This document shows, one piece after another, positions 1-8,133 of a stretch of 55,581 bases of DNA. Each line of letters begins with the position of its first letter. The stretch's first letter is position 1. A program made the translations under genes and the position numbers. The stretch covers positions 1 through 55,581 of the forward strand of contig NZ_JAKNBL010000020.1 of the NCBI RefSeq assembly GCF_022410535.1, given 5' to 3'. This stretch comes from Pelotomaculum terephthalicicum JT. GTDB lineage: Bacteria; Bacillota; Desulfotomaculia; Desulfotomaculales; Pelotomaculaceae. Below the pieces are notes generated by a model that saw only the letters and a program-made list of their open reading frames with translations, was not told the origin of the DNA and ran no database searches.

Positions 1-82
1 GGAGAAGCCGGAGATTATCAGCCCGGCCGGGTTCCTCGAAAAATATTAGGCGAGTGTATATATTTAGGATAGGGACGAGTGC

Positions 83-124
83 AGAGTGGGTCATATACTT
101 TTGGCAAAGTATATGACCCACTCT
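83..124. repeat. Perfect 19-bp inverted repeat, 4-nt loop
   Basis: Arms 83-101 and 106-124 are exact reverse complements around TGGC. No T-tract follows on either strand, so it is not a classical terminator. It could be a protein-binding palindrome, an RNA hairpin or a small repeat element. Confidence 0.8.
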
Positions 125-321
125 GACAATTTCCGCTTCGCGGCAAAGTGTCCCGCGGGCGCTGCCGCGGGCTTTGGCCTGCCGGAAACGCGCTTGCTTG
201 CCGCAATCCCATTTCCCCGCAGACCGCAAAAAATCGGTTATATCAATAAATTCGTCGTGATGCATCCAAGGGTAAAAATTCCGCGACAAAGAGAAGCTGC
301 GGCTTTGATTTTTATTTGAAC

Positions 322-386
322 CGCCGTTTGGCTTATCATATGCATTTGGCCACAAAGTATCGTCTGCCAAATGACGGCTTTTTTAT
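322..386 (+). terminator. Possible rho-independent terminator
   Basis: An imperfect stem pairs GCCGTTTGGC (323-332) with GCCAAATGACGGC (366-378), which is followed by a run of Ts (379-384). It would end transcription arriving from the left on the plus strand. The loop is long (about 33 nt) and there is a bulge, so support is modest. Confidence 0.4.
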
Positions 387-426
387 ATGCCGCTTGGCAG
401 CAGAATAACGTCCTTCTATTGTTTTA

Positions 427-1134
427 TTATTTAACCGCAGCAATAAGGCCGATTGTATCAAAATAATTTCCATTTTCGGCTTCCATCATCTTGACATCCG
501 TTTTCGCATAGGGATTGTCACATTCCAGCCAGTCTTTCCACGCTTCTTTATGGCATTGGTGTGAGAAACATTGTTCAATGACTATGTTGGGTGAGAGTTC
601 CCAAAGGTCTTTCCACCAATTGCGGGAATAGAAATTCATATTTTCCTGCCAATAAGGTTTCAGTGCATCTGGAACGCCCTGAGAAAAGTCTTTTTGCAAT
701 CCGGGTACTGACACTGCTATAAGTCCATGTTTCTTTATCAGGGGTACAATATGCTTATCAAGATAATCCGGCTCTGCTCCAAAATAGTAATAGGCGTCTA
801 TGCTGATGATTGCGTCAAAATAGTGATGTGCAAAGGGCAATTCATGTGCTTCGGCATGAATTGGTATAATCTGATTCTCAAAACCAAACTTCTTAAACCG
901 CTCATAGTTTTCAGTGGGCTTAATCCAAAGGTCTGCTGCGAAGACTTGCGCTCCAAATTCTTTTGCAAGAAAGATAGAAGTTAATCCAGTGCCACAACCT
1001 AAGTCCAGTATTCTCATTTCGGAAGATAGCTGGATTTTTTGGGTAAGTTCTTCTGCTATCCTGACGCAGTTAGGCCCCATCATATTTTTCAATAAAAAAT
1101 CCTTGTCAAAATTGGTATTTCTTCCAAATTTCAT
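427..1134 (-). CDS. Class I SAM-dependent methyltransferase
   Basis: A 235-residue Rossmann-fold methyltransferase, presumably cytosolic. Residues 42-50 (ILDLGCGTG) are the glycine-rich motif I that binds S-adenosylmethionine. An acidic motif II follows (FAADLW), and IISIDAYYYF fits motif IV. The C-terminal half, rich in Trp and aromatic residues, would shape the substrate pocket. The substrate cannot be told from sequence; small-molecule methylation is as likely as any other. ATG at 1134 follows AAAGGACGG at a slightly long spacing. It sits downstream of the small HTH gene on the same strand but a terminator separates them, so it is probably transcribed alone. Confidence 0.8.
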   Translation of the reverse strand: MKFGRNTNFDKDFLLKNMMGPNCVRIAEELTQKIQLSSEMRILDLGCGTGLTSIFLAKEFGAQVFAADLWIKPTENYERFKKFGFENQIIPIHAEAHELPFAHHYFDAIISIDAYYYFGAEPDYLDKHIVPLIKKHGLIAVSVPGLQKDFSQGVPDALKPYWQENMNFYSRNWWKDLWELSPNIVIEQCFSHQCHKEAWKDWLECDNPYAKTDVKMMEAENGNYFDTIGLIAAVK

Positions 1135-1227
1135 TGCTTCATTTCCGTCCTTTCATATTACTTGATTGTGATTTAATAATAGCAGATATTTTGCGGCTAA
1201 AATTCTATACTACGTTTCAAAAATGAA

Positions 1228-1259
1228 AAAGCGCCAAGAGAAATACTCGCGGCGCTTTA
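1228..1259 (-). terminator. Terminator after the small HTH gene
   Basis: AAAGCGCC (1228-1235) and GGCGCTTT (1252-1259) form an 8-bp perfect stem. Read on the minus strand the stem runs into a T-rich stretch, placing a terminator directly after the gene at 1264-1536. Confidence 0.65.
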
Positions 1260-1263
1260 GCGA

Positions 1264-1536
1264 TTAGCCTGACTTAAGGAAAGCAACAATTTTATAGATG
1301 GTCTTGATGGATAAGTAATATTCCTCTGAGAGCTCCTTGACGGACATTCCTGCTTGATGTTTATTCAATATTTCGGCGTTTCTGGCAGAAAAATATTCCT
1401 TGCTCTTTCTAAGCTCTCCCCACGATTTTTTATTACCTTCCTTTCGCGGTATATAGAGATATTCTCCATCAACATACTCTTGTACTGCATCCAGTAAGCC
1501 TTCCGGCAATATGTCATTGGCACTTTTATAGCCCAT
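1264..1536 (-). CDS. Small Mor/CD3324-like helix-turn-helix protein
   Basis: A 90-residue protein. The C-terminal half (about 55-88, with LSEEYYLSIKTIYKIV) forms a helix-turn-helix of the kind found in Mor-type and CD3324-family regulators. The N-terminal part carries the family pattern LLDAVQEYVDGEYLYIPRK. I chose ATG at 1536 because it is preceded by AGGAGGGAGC at good spacing; a longer reading frame from 1572 lacks a site. The function in this family is not well established, and a DNA-binding regulator is inferred from fold alone. It is transcribed leftward and ends in its own terminator. Confidence 0.7.
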   Translation of the reverse strand: MGYKSANDILPEGLLDAVQEYVDGEYLYIPRKEGNKKSWGELRKSKEYFSARNAEILNKHQAGMSVKELSEEYYLSIKTIYKIVAFLKSG

Positions 1537-1825
1537 TATGCTCCCTCCTATGATGGAATCAGGATTGAGCAAAGGCTACCTCATTTTATTTGTCTTTCAT
1601 GCAATAGCCTTTGCTACGCATAAAAGACCGACTCCATTGTACGGATATGTCATACCCCTTTCCTCGATAACTACTTAGATTATATGTTTTTTATGCCATA
1701 GTGTCAACAAAGGCGATTGCATGAACCCTGCCCATGAACCCAAAGATTATTCTGACTGCTGACTCCTAAATATATTATAATGAAAAGCAGAATTATGTTA
1801 TTGATTGAAGTGTCAGGGGGACATG

Positions 1826-2992
1826 ATGAACAGGGCGAAGCGACTAGACAACTTATCCGCCGGTGTGTTTAACGAGATGGAAGAGCGCAAGAGAAGGGTG
1901 GAGGCCCGTGGTCTGGCAGTGATCAACATTGGAGTCGGCAGCCCCGACCTGCCTCCGGCGCCGCATATTATGGAGGCGCTGCGCCGCGCGGTGGAGAAGC
2001 CGCGGAATTATACGTACCCGCTGGTAGGTTTGCGATCTCTTCGCCTGGCAGTGGCGGAGCGTTACCAAAAGCGCTTTAACGTTGACCTGGACCCGGGCTC
2101 GGAAGTGCTGGAATTAATGGGCTCGCAGGACGGCCTGGCCCACCTGGCTATGGCGTACATCGACCCGGGCGACGTGGCGCTGGTGCCTGACCCCGGCTAC
2201 CCGATCTACGAGTTCGGCATACTCCTGGCCGGCGGAGAAATTTACCCCGTACCGCTTTTGCCGGAGAACAGTTTCTTGCCTGATTTTGACGCTATTCCCG
2301 CTGAAGTGGCGCGCCGGGCGAAAATGCTCTGGCTGAATTACCCGAACAACCCGACGGCGGCAATAGCAGATAGTGAGTTTTTTGAAAGGGCTGTCGCATT
2401 CGCCCGCCGCCGTGATATCCTGGTTTGCCATGACGTGGCCTACGCCGAGCTGGCTTACGACGGATTCAAGCCGGTGAGCTTTCTTGAAACGCCTGGCGCG
2501 AAGGAAACAGGCGTTGAGTTTTTCTCCCTTTCCAAAACCTATAACATGGCCGGCTGCCGCCTGGGTTTCGCCGTGGGCAACGCCGGTGTGCTGGCCGGCC
2601 TGGCGTTGATTAAGTCGAACATTGACTACGGGGTGTTTTACGCGGTGCAGGAGGCCGGCGCGGCCGCGTTGAGCGGGCCGCAGGATTGTGTGGCCGAAAC
2701 CGCCGCCACATACCAGAAAAGGCGCGATGTGCTGATGGACGGACTGGCTGCCTTGGGCTGGTCCATGCCCAAACCGCGGGCTTCCATGTTCGTGTGGGCG
2801 CCGCTGCCGCCGGGTTACAGCGATTCAGCCGCTTTTGCCGCCGAGTTGCTGGAGAAAGCCGGCGTTATCGTTATACCAGGCGTTGCTTTCGGGCGGCGGG
2901 GCGAGGGGTATGTCCGGATCGCGCTGGTCAAGGACGAAAAAGTGCTGAGTGAGGTTGTGCGCCGGGTGAGCGAAAACTTCCGGTTTAAATAA
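1826..2992 (+). CDS. Class I/II aminotransferase, LL-diaminopimelate aminotransferase-like
   Basis: A 388-residue PLP-dependent fold-type I aminotransferase. The PLP lysine lies in SLSKTYNMAGCRLGF (Lys about 237), and the cofactor-binding NYPNNPT and the C-terminal VRIALV arginine segment are present. The opening (INIGVGSPDLPP) and the overall pattern match the group annotated as LL-diaminopimelate or alanine aminotransferases in clostridia. Diaminopimelate synthesis for lysine and peptidoglycan is one candidate role, but paralogues transaminate other amino acids, so no symbol is given. CAGGGGG precedes two adjacent ATGs; 1826 gives the better spacing. The downstream gene converges, so it is probably monocistronic. 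Confidence 0.8.
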   Translation: MNRAKRLDNLSAGVFNEMEERKRRVEARGLAVINIGVGSPDLPPAPHIMEALRRAVEKPRNYTYPLVGLRSLRLAVAERYQKRFNVDLDPGSEVLELMGSQDGLAHLAMAYIDPGDVALVPDPGYPIYEFGILLAGGEIYPVPLLPENSFLPDFDAIPAEVARRAKMLWLNYPNNPTAAIADSEFFERAVAFARRRDILVCHDVAYAELAYDGFKPVSFLETPGAKETGVEFFSLSKTYNMAGCRLGFAVGNAGVLAGLALIKSNIDYGVFYAVQEAGAAALSGPQDCVAETAATYQKRRDVLMDGLAALGWSMPKPRASMFVWAPLPPGYSDSAAFAAELLEKAGVIVIPGVAFGRRGEGYVRIALVKDEKVLSEVVRRVSENFRFK

Positions 2993-3000
2993 TGTCATTC

Positions 3001-3807
3001 TTAAACCCGGTGATCATGAGCTGCTTCCCCAGATTGGCGGAATCGATCTGACCAAGGACCCGGGACCCGGGCGGGCGCGCTGGTCAGCGGTATGTTTGCC
3101 GCCAGGCGGCGCCGGGCGTTGCTTACCGCTATGGCGGGATCGTTGTCGTTTTCACTGAGGTGGCCCAGCACAACCAGCTTGCAGTTCTTTAGCTCCATGG
3201 ATTGCAGCGCCAGGCCGCACTGCTCGTTGGACAGGTGCCCGGTGGGACCTAGGTTGCGCCTGATCACGTGCCACGGCTTGGATGATTTTTGGTACATGTT
3301 GATGTCGTGGTTCGACTCGATATACAAGTAGTCAAGTGATTGGAATGCGTCAAGGCAGTTCTCCGGGAAGTAACCGGTATCAGTGATAAACCCCATCTGC
3401 TCGCCGTCACCGCCGCCGATAATAAAGCCGATTGTTTCCACATCATGGGATAACCTGAAATGAGTCACCGCAAGGCTGCCGATTTTTTCCCGGGCGTTGC
3501 TGCCAAAGGCGGTTAACGCCGGGGGTGTGTTGAAACGGCAGAGCTTATTCAATTCGTTTAATATGCCCGGGGTTGAGTAAACGGGCAGGTTTTTTTCCTG
3601 ACAAAGAAATTTTAGTCCGTAAATGTGATCGGTGTGACAGTGGGTTACCAGAACCGCGTCGAGGTCACCCGGCGACAGACCGGCTTGCTGCAGGAATGGC
3701 TTGATATCTCTCTTTCTGAGGCCGCAGTCGATTAGGATGCACGTATTGCCGTCCTGCACCACGACGCTGTTGGCGTAGCTGCAGGATGAAAGGCTGCAAA
3801 ATCTCAA
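3001..3807 (-). CDS. MBL-fold metallo-hydrolase, YycJ/WalJ-like
   Basis: A 268-residue metallo-beta-lactamase-fold protein. The zinc motif HCHTDH is present, followed by further His/Asp ligands (SHDVETIGF, ITDTGY, ESNHD, LGHLS). The start LRFCSLSSCSYANS closely parallels the MxRFASLASGSSGNS opening of the YycJ/WalJ family, so I chose TTG at 3807, which follows GGGGGA. A longer frame upstream lacks family similarity. WalJ relatives are 5'-exonuclease-like enzymes linked to cell division or DNA repair in Firmicutes. Here it is not beside walRK, so the assignment is to the family only. It converges on the aminotransferase gene with only 8 bases between. Confidence 0.8.
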   Translation of the reverse strand: MRFCSLSSCSYANSVVVQDGNTCILIDCGLRKRDIKPFLQQAGLSPGDLDAVLVTHCHTDHIYGLKFLCQEKNLPVYSTPGILNELNKLCRFNTPPALTAFGSNAREKIGSLAVTHFRLSHDVETIGFIIGGGDGEQMGFITDTGYFPENCLDAFQSLDYLYIESNHDINMYQKSSKPWHVIRRNLGPTGHLSNEQCGLALQSMELKNCKLVVLGHLSENDNDPAIAVSNARRRLAANIPLTSAPARVPGPWSDRFRQSGEAAHDHRV

Positions 3808-3985
3808 ATTTAATCCCCCATTGCTTGCCGCCGGAATGCTTTCCGTAGCAAAAGAATCCACGAGAGTATTTCCACATAAAACACTTCCACGCAAAACCGT
3901 TAATCCCTTCTGACCGGCTGAACCGAAAAACTCCTTCAATCATATACTGAATAAGACAAAATATCAGCCCAGGGAGTGACTTTAG

Positions 3986-4822
3986 TTGTTTGAACAATTG
4001 CAGGCCAGTAAAGGCAAGAATATTGCCGTTGAACTGGTTAACGGCAGAATCGTTTCCGGGACCGTTATAACAGTGAGTGAGCAATCTGTGCGCATAGAGA
4101 CTGCTGAAGGAGTCGGCACAATCCCGCTCAAGGCGATTCAAATCGTCTGGGAACCTTCAAAACAGACCCTGACCGGGAAAAGCATGGAGCGTCTCGCGGA
4201 ACAACTGAGGGATAGCGTGAAAGCGGAGATCGGCTGCACCGGACCGCAGTATGCCTGCAGCCAGCAGCATTCTTGCCGGCCGCCGGTCTTTTGCCCGGGC
4301 GTCTATACTTGTCCGGACAACTATGCGCCTGGTGCCTGCGGGCCTTTCCAATTTGGTTCGCATTGCAAAATACCGGGAGGGCATAGCTGTCCCGGCCAGC
4401 AGTTCTGCGGAGTAGTGGGACCAATGACCGACAGCGGCGGGTGCCCGACTTTTTATTGCGGGTCCTTCCAGTACGGGCAATCCTGCGCATGCCAATACCA
4501 GCAGCCCTGCATGTATGAATATCAGCAGCCCTGCGCATGCCAGTACCAGCAGCCTTGCGTCTCCCAATACGCGCAGCCGTGTGTATGCCAATACCAGCAG
4601 CCGTGCACCACATTCCAGTTTCAGCAGCCCTGCGGCTTTTTCTCGTTTAATGCTTTACAGTGCGTCCCGTCAAGCGGGTATAACTGCGCCGCCCAGTTTT
4701 ACGGCGTAACTGGTCCGGCGGCGGGAGCGCCGGCCGGAATGGAGCCGGTTTCATCACCTATGCCGATGGATTTCGCGGTTAAGAAAGAACAGAAAAATAA
4801 CGGCAAAAAAGAAAAGGAATAA
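3986..4822 (+). CDS. Cys/Gln/Tyr-repeat protein with DUF2642-like N-domain, candidate rSAM substrate
   Basis: A 278-residue two-part protein. Residues 1-60 look like a small Sm/DUF2642-type beta domain (KNIAVELVNGRIVSGTV, then TIPLKAIQIV), a fold seen in spore-coat-associated proteins. From about residue 85 on, the chain is low in charge and holds about 23 cysteines. At about residues 165-215 an 8-residue unit repeats (CACQYQQP, CMYEYQQP, CACQYQQP, CVSQYAQP, CVCQYQQP, then CTTFQFQQP). The C-terminus is Lys/Glu rich. TTG at 3986 follows AGGGAGTGA at 6 nt. The next gene, 3 bases on, is a radical SAM/SPASM enzyme, so I infer this is its substrate or a coat-like structural protein cross-linked by it. 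Confidence 0.7.
   Translation: MFEQLQASKGKNIAVELVNGRIVSGTVITVSEQSVRIETAEGVGTIPLKAIQIVWEPSKQTLTGKSMERLAEQLRDSVKAEIGCTGPQYACSQQHSCRPPVFCPGVYTCPDNYAPGACGPFQFGSHCKIPGGHSCPGQQFCGVVGPMTDSGGCPTFYCGSFQYGQSCACQYQQPCMYEYQQPCACQYQQPCVSQYAQPCVCQYQQPCTTFQFQQPCGFFSFNALQCVPSSGYNCAAQFYGVTGPAAGAPAGMEPVSSPMPMDFAVKKEQKNNGKKEKE
4484..4633 (+). repeat. Tandem 24-nt coding repeat (octapeptide ending QYQQP)
   Basis: Six near-identical in-frame units encode Cys-x-Cys/x-Gln-Tyr-Gln-Gln-Pro. The last unit is one codon longer. The DNA units differ by point changes, so the repeat is not a recent slippage product. Confidence 0.8.
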
Positions 4823-4825
4823 ATC

Positions 4826-6100
4826 ATGGGAATAAGTGACCGCGGTACTTGGCTCGAACAGGCGGCGTTTTTTATCGGGGAGTATGCCAGAACCAATCCC
4901 GGGCGCTCCCCCCGGGTTCTCGCAGATGTTTTAAAAAGAAAATATTTTTTAAATAACGAGGACGCGGAAAAATTAGCCCGCCTGGCTGAAAGGGAATTAT
5001 CCCAGGCTAAACTCGGTCTGGCGGCCTTGGAATTGAACCTGACCTTTAAATGCAATTTAACTTGTGAATACTGTTTTGTTCACGAAAAAAACGCCCGTGA
5101 CAGAATGAATTTCACCACGGCCAGGAACGCCGTCGACCTGCTGGTGGAGCAGGCGGCCTTTCCGATGGTTAATATAACTTTAATCGGCGGGGAACCTCTG
5201 CTGGAATTTGATCTAATCAAGCAAATTGTGCCATACGCCCTGGAAGCCGCGAAAAAGCGCAGCCTGACCGTTACCTGGGCCGTAACCACCAATGGCACTT
5301 TAGTTACCGAAGATATTTTAAAATTCTTTTCGCAATATAAAATCAACATCTTGTTGAGCATGGACGGCGGTCCGGAAACTCATGACCGCTACCGCCGGAC
5401 AAAAAACGGGGAAGGCACCTGGCACAAAATCGCCTATTCAATTCCCATGATGAAAATGTACCAGCCCTGGCTGGGGGTGCGGATGACCGTGAGCAACGCC
5501 GCCATAGAAAGTATGAGGGAAGATTTTAAACAGCTTGTGAACCTGGGTATCAATCAGTTCATTATCGCCCCCGCGCAGGGCGCCAAGAGCTGGAGCAGGG
5601 AGGAGATCACGCGGTACGGCCTTAATTTGTTGAAAATATTGCTGGACTACCATGCCTTAAAACGGAAAGGTGTCCCTGTTTTTATTGAGGAATTCGAAAA
5701 GGATGAAAATGAGTATTCCGGTTGGGGCTGCCGGGCCGGCAGCACGTCGCTGGCTGTGGCGCCTAACGGAGATGTCAGTCCCTGTTCCAAGCTGCTGGGC
5801 TTGACCGGTGAGGCGGGCAGGTGTATTGTGGGTAATGTTAATACTGAGATCGATGTCCATTTGCTGGAACCATTTAAAAATCCAATTAGCCGTCAACAGG
5901 AGAATTGCAAGCGCTGCTCCAGAAAATGCACCGGAGGCTGCTACGCGGTAAATTTTGAACAAACCGGCGATCACTTTACCCCTTCTGAAGAAAATTGCCT
6001 GTTCTGGGTGGTCTGTCAGGAAGCCAAAAGGATATCCGGAATGATGCGGTCGGGTTATAATGTTTATAATAGATTCATTACGAAGGAACGATGGGGTTAA
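4826..6100 (+). CDS. Radical SAM/SPASM peptide maturase
   Basis: A 424-residue radical SAM enzyme. The cluster motif CNLTCEYC has Cys at 76, 80 and 83. The SAM-contact segment LIGGEPLLEF and the strand TTNGTL follow. The C-terminal third carries a SPASM cysteine set (WGCRAG, SPCSKL, ENCKRCSRKCTGGC, ENCLFW) for auxiliary iron-sulfur clusters. SPASM enzymes of this shape modify ribosomal peptides, for example by forming Cys thioether links, and resemble maturases of Cys-rich peptides such as CcpM or SCIFF enzymes. The N-terminal 65 residues may bind the substrate leader. ATG at 4826 follows AAGGA. It lies between its likely substrate and an ABC exporter, with 3 bases and 0 bases of spacing. Confidence 0.85.
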   Translation: MGISDRGTWLEQAAFFIGEYARTNPGRSPRVLADVLKRKYFLNNEDAEKLARLAERELSQAKLGLAALELNLTFKCNLTCEYCFVHEKNARDRMNFTTARNAVDLLVEQAAFPMVNITLIGGEPLLEFDLIKQIVPYALEAAKKRSLTVTWAVTTNGTLVTEDILKFFSQYKINILLSMDGGPETHDRYRRTKNGEGTWHKIAYSIPMMKMYQPWLGVRMTVSNAAIESMREDFKQLVNLGINQFIIAPAQGAKSWSREEITRYGLNLLKILLDYHALKRKGVPVFIEEFEKDENEYSGWGCRAGSTSLAVAPNGDVSPCSKLLGLTGEAGRCIVGNVNTEIDVHLLEPFKNPISRQQENCKRCSRKCTGGCYAVNFEQTGDHFTPSEENCLFWVVCQEAKRISGMMRSGYNVYNRFITKERWG

Positions 6101-7042
6101 ATGAGAAGAAGCGTTATTGCAGCCAGGAACTTGGTGAAAAGGTTCGCCGACTTTGAAGCGGTAAAAGGGGTTAACTTTACCGTTTGCGGGGGAGAATGCT
6201 TTGGATTGCTCGGGCCGAACGGAGCGGGGAAAACCTCCATAGCGAAAATGATCTACGGTTTTTCCCCGGTTACCGCCGGAAAACTTGAGGTTTTTGGAGA
6301 AGATATTATGACCGGGGCGAGAAATATCAAGGCCAAAATCGGGGTGGTGCCGCAGGAGGACAACCTGGACCCGGAATTGACGGTCTGGGAAAACCTCCTG
6401 GTTTACGCCGGCTACTTCAGGATGCCCAAGGATATGGCCCAAAGGAGGGCCGGGGACATTTTGGCGTTTATGGATTTGCAGGACAAGTCCGGCGCGGTGG
6501 TGGAGCAACTGTCCGGCGGCCTGAAGCGGCGTTTGACTATCGGCCGGGCGCTGCTCAACCAGCCGGCGCTTTTGATCCTGGACGAGCCTACCACGGGTCT
6601 GGACCCCTACGCCCGCCACCTGGTGTGGCAGCGTTTGAAGAAACTGAAGGAATCAGGCACCACCATGCTTTTGACCACCCATTATCTGGAAGAGGCCGGC
6701 CAGCTTTGCGACAGGCTCATTGTGCTTTACCATGGGGAAATATTAGAGCGGGGCGCGCCCAGGGAATTGATTGAGCGTCATACCGGCAACGACGCCCTGG
6801 AACTGGGAGTGGAGCCGGCACGGCACGGGGTTCTCATGGAGGGGAACGAGGATTTGATCAAAGCCCGCCAGATGTTGGGGGACGACCTGGTATTGTTCAC
6901 CGGCCACGGCAGGGAACTGGCTGAAAGGATATCCGGCAGGGCCGCCGCCCTGGGTATTCCGGTGAGACATCAAAGGCTCAGGCCGGCCAACCTGGAAGAT
7001 GTGTTTCTGAAACTTACCGGCGAAACGCTTAAAGAAGACTAA
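6101..7042 (+). CDS. ABC transporter ATP-binding protein (exporter, NodI/DrrA type)
   Basis: A 313-residue ATPase. It has Walker A GPNGAGKTS (about residues 38-46), Q-loop VVPQEDNL, signature LSGGLKRR, Walker B LLILDEPTTGLDP and H-loop TTHYLEEA. The C-terminal about 90 residues form the extra domain typical of the DrrA/NodI class of ABC-2 exporters. The start codon directly abuts the stop of the radical SAM gene, indicating translational coupling. The permease follows after a 196-base gap that contains a dispersed repeat. The cargo is not known; from context it may be the modified Cys-rich product or a fragment of it. Confidence 0.85.
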   Translation: MRRSVIAARNLVKRFADFEAVKGVNFTVCGGECFGLLGPNGAGKTSIAKMIYGFSPVTAGKLEVFGEDIMTGARNIKAKIGVVPQEDNLDPELTVWENLLVYAGYFRMPKDMAQRRAGDILAFMDLQDKSGAVVEQLSGGLKRRLTIGRALLNQPALLILDEPTTGLDPYARHLVWQRLKKLKESGTTMLLTTHYLEEAGQLCDRLIVLYHGEILERGAPRELIERHTGNDALELGVEPARHGVLMEGNEDLIKARQMLGDDLVLFTGHGRELAERISGRAAALGIPVRHQRLRPANLEDVFLKLTGETLKED

Positions 7043-7045
7043 GGT

Positions 7046-7069
7046 ATTCAGGAGTCAGGAGTCAGAATA
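7046..7069. repeat. AGGAGTCAG dispersed repeat copy
   Basis: Direct repeats of CAGGAGT followed by CAGAATA. Related copies occur at several intergenic sites in this window. Here it interrupts the otherwise tight exporter operon. Confidence 0.7.
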
Positions 7070-7167
7070 TCTGAAGACAATAAACCATTCCTCATCGTAA
7101 CTTTGACTTTTGAGTTGTTGCAGTAAATTCTATAAAGCCGCTCCAAGATATGGTAATATACGGATAA

Positions 7168-7201
7168 GTGACCTGTGCGCTTGCATAAGCCCATAGGTCA
7201 C
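7168..7201. repeat. Inverted repeat GTGACCT/AGGTCAC upstream of the permease
   Basis: 7-bp arms at 7168-7174 and 7195-7201 enclose 20 bases. It may be an operator or RNA hairpin ahead of the ABC permease; there is no T-tract. Confidence 0.35.
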
Positions 7202-7238
7202 CGGATAACTGCGGAAGAATTTAAGGAAGGCTGACGGC

Positions 7239-8045
7239 ATGGTAAAAAGAAAACAATTGTTTAATGGCATAACCGCTATCCCAGACTTGTCATGGCCGCT
7301 GGTGATGAAGGTCGTCTACCGCAACCTGCTGGTTTTCAAAAAAACCTGGAAGGCAAATATTATGTTTAATTTCATAGAGCCCATGCTGTACCTGTGGGCC
7401 ATGGGCTTCGGCCTGGGGGTGTATGTGAGCCAGATTGAGGGGCTGTCATACATTGATTTTCTAGCCCCCGCGCTGATTGCTTCTTCGGCGATGTTTTCCA
7501 CCACATATGAGATGACTTACGGCAGCTTCACCAGAATGGGGCATCAAAAAGTTTTTCAGGGCATGGTGGCTACTCCGGTGAGCATGGATGACGTGGTTAT
7601 GGGTGAAATACTATACGGGACATTCAAAGGTGTGCTTTACGGCATTGTTTTTTTAATCGTGGTGGCGCTGTTCGGTTTGGTGAAGTCGCCCTGGGCGCTG
7701 TTGACGCCGGTGCCGCTTGCTTTGATGGTCATGTCTTTTTCCGTCATGTCCCTGGTTTGGACCAGCATCGCGCCGAACTATGATTCTTTCGGATATTTTT
7801 TCACCCTGCTGATTTCACCGATGTTTTTGTTCGCCGGGGTATTCTTTCCGGTGGACAACCTGCCGGCGGGGATCAGGTTTCTCCCCTGGTTCACGCCATT
7901 GTACCACGCCGTGGAAGTTATCCGCCCGCTGCTGCACGGCAAGGTGGCCTGGTCCAACCTGGCCGACTTGGGCTGGCTGGCGGCTTTCGTCGTATTGACT
8001 ATCCGGCTGCCCCTGACCATGGTCAAGAACCGGCTGATCCAGTAG
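7239..8045 (+). CDS. ABC-2 type transporter permease
   Basis: A 268-residue integral membrane protein with about six hydrophobic segments, of the ABC-2 (NodJ/DrrB-like) permease family. Characteristic parts are the N-terminal amphipathic region (VYRNLLVFKKTWKANI), FIEPMLYLWAMGFGLG, and the late segment SPMFLFAGVFFPVDNLP. It pairs naturally with the ATPase at 6101-7042 to form an exporter. ATG at 7239 follows AAGGAAGG at 8 nt. The gap before it suggests it either has its own promoter or the operon was interrupted by a repeat insertion. Confidence 0.85.
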   Translation: MVKRKQLFNGITAIPDLSWPLVMKVVYRNLLVFKKTWKANIMFNFIEPMLYLWAMGFGLGVYVSQIEGLSYIDFLAPALIASSAMFSTTYEMTYGSFTRMGHQKVFQGMVATPVSMDDVVMGEILYGTFKGVLYGIVFLIVVALFGLVKSPWALLTPVPLALMVMSFSVMSLVWTSIAPNYDSFGYFFTLLISPMFLFAGVFFPVDNLPAGIRFLPWFTPLYHAVEVIRPLLHGKVAWSNLADLGWLAAFVVLTIRLPLTMVKNRLIQ

Positions 8046-8133
8046 CGGGGCCACTCTCGACTCACATTCAAGTATATAAAATTGAATCCTTACCCGGTTT
8101 TTCACTGAAGGTTGTGGATCTGAAGTTAACTAG

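Larger units (their letters stand above)
1..426. other. Intergenic region with a long hairpin and a possible terminator
   Basis: No convincing gene is visible here. The short reading frames lack ribosome binding sites and recognisable motifs. The region holds a perfect 19-bp inverted repeat (83-124) and a terminator-like hairpin (about 322-385), both listed separately. Confidence 0.6.
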
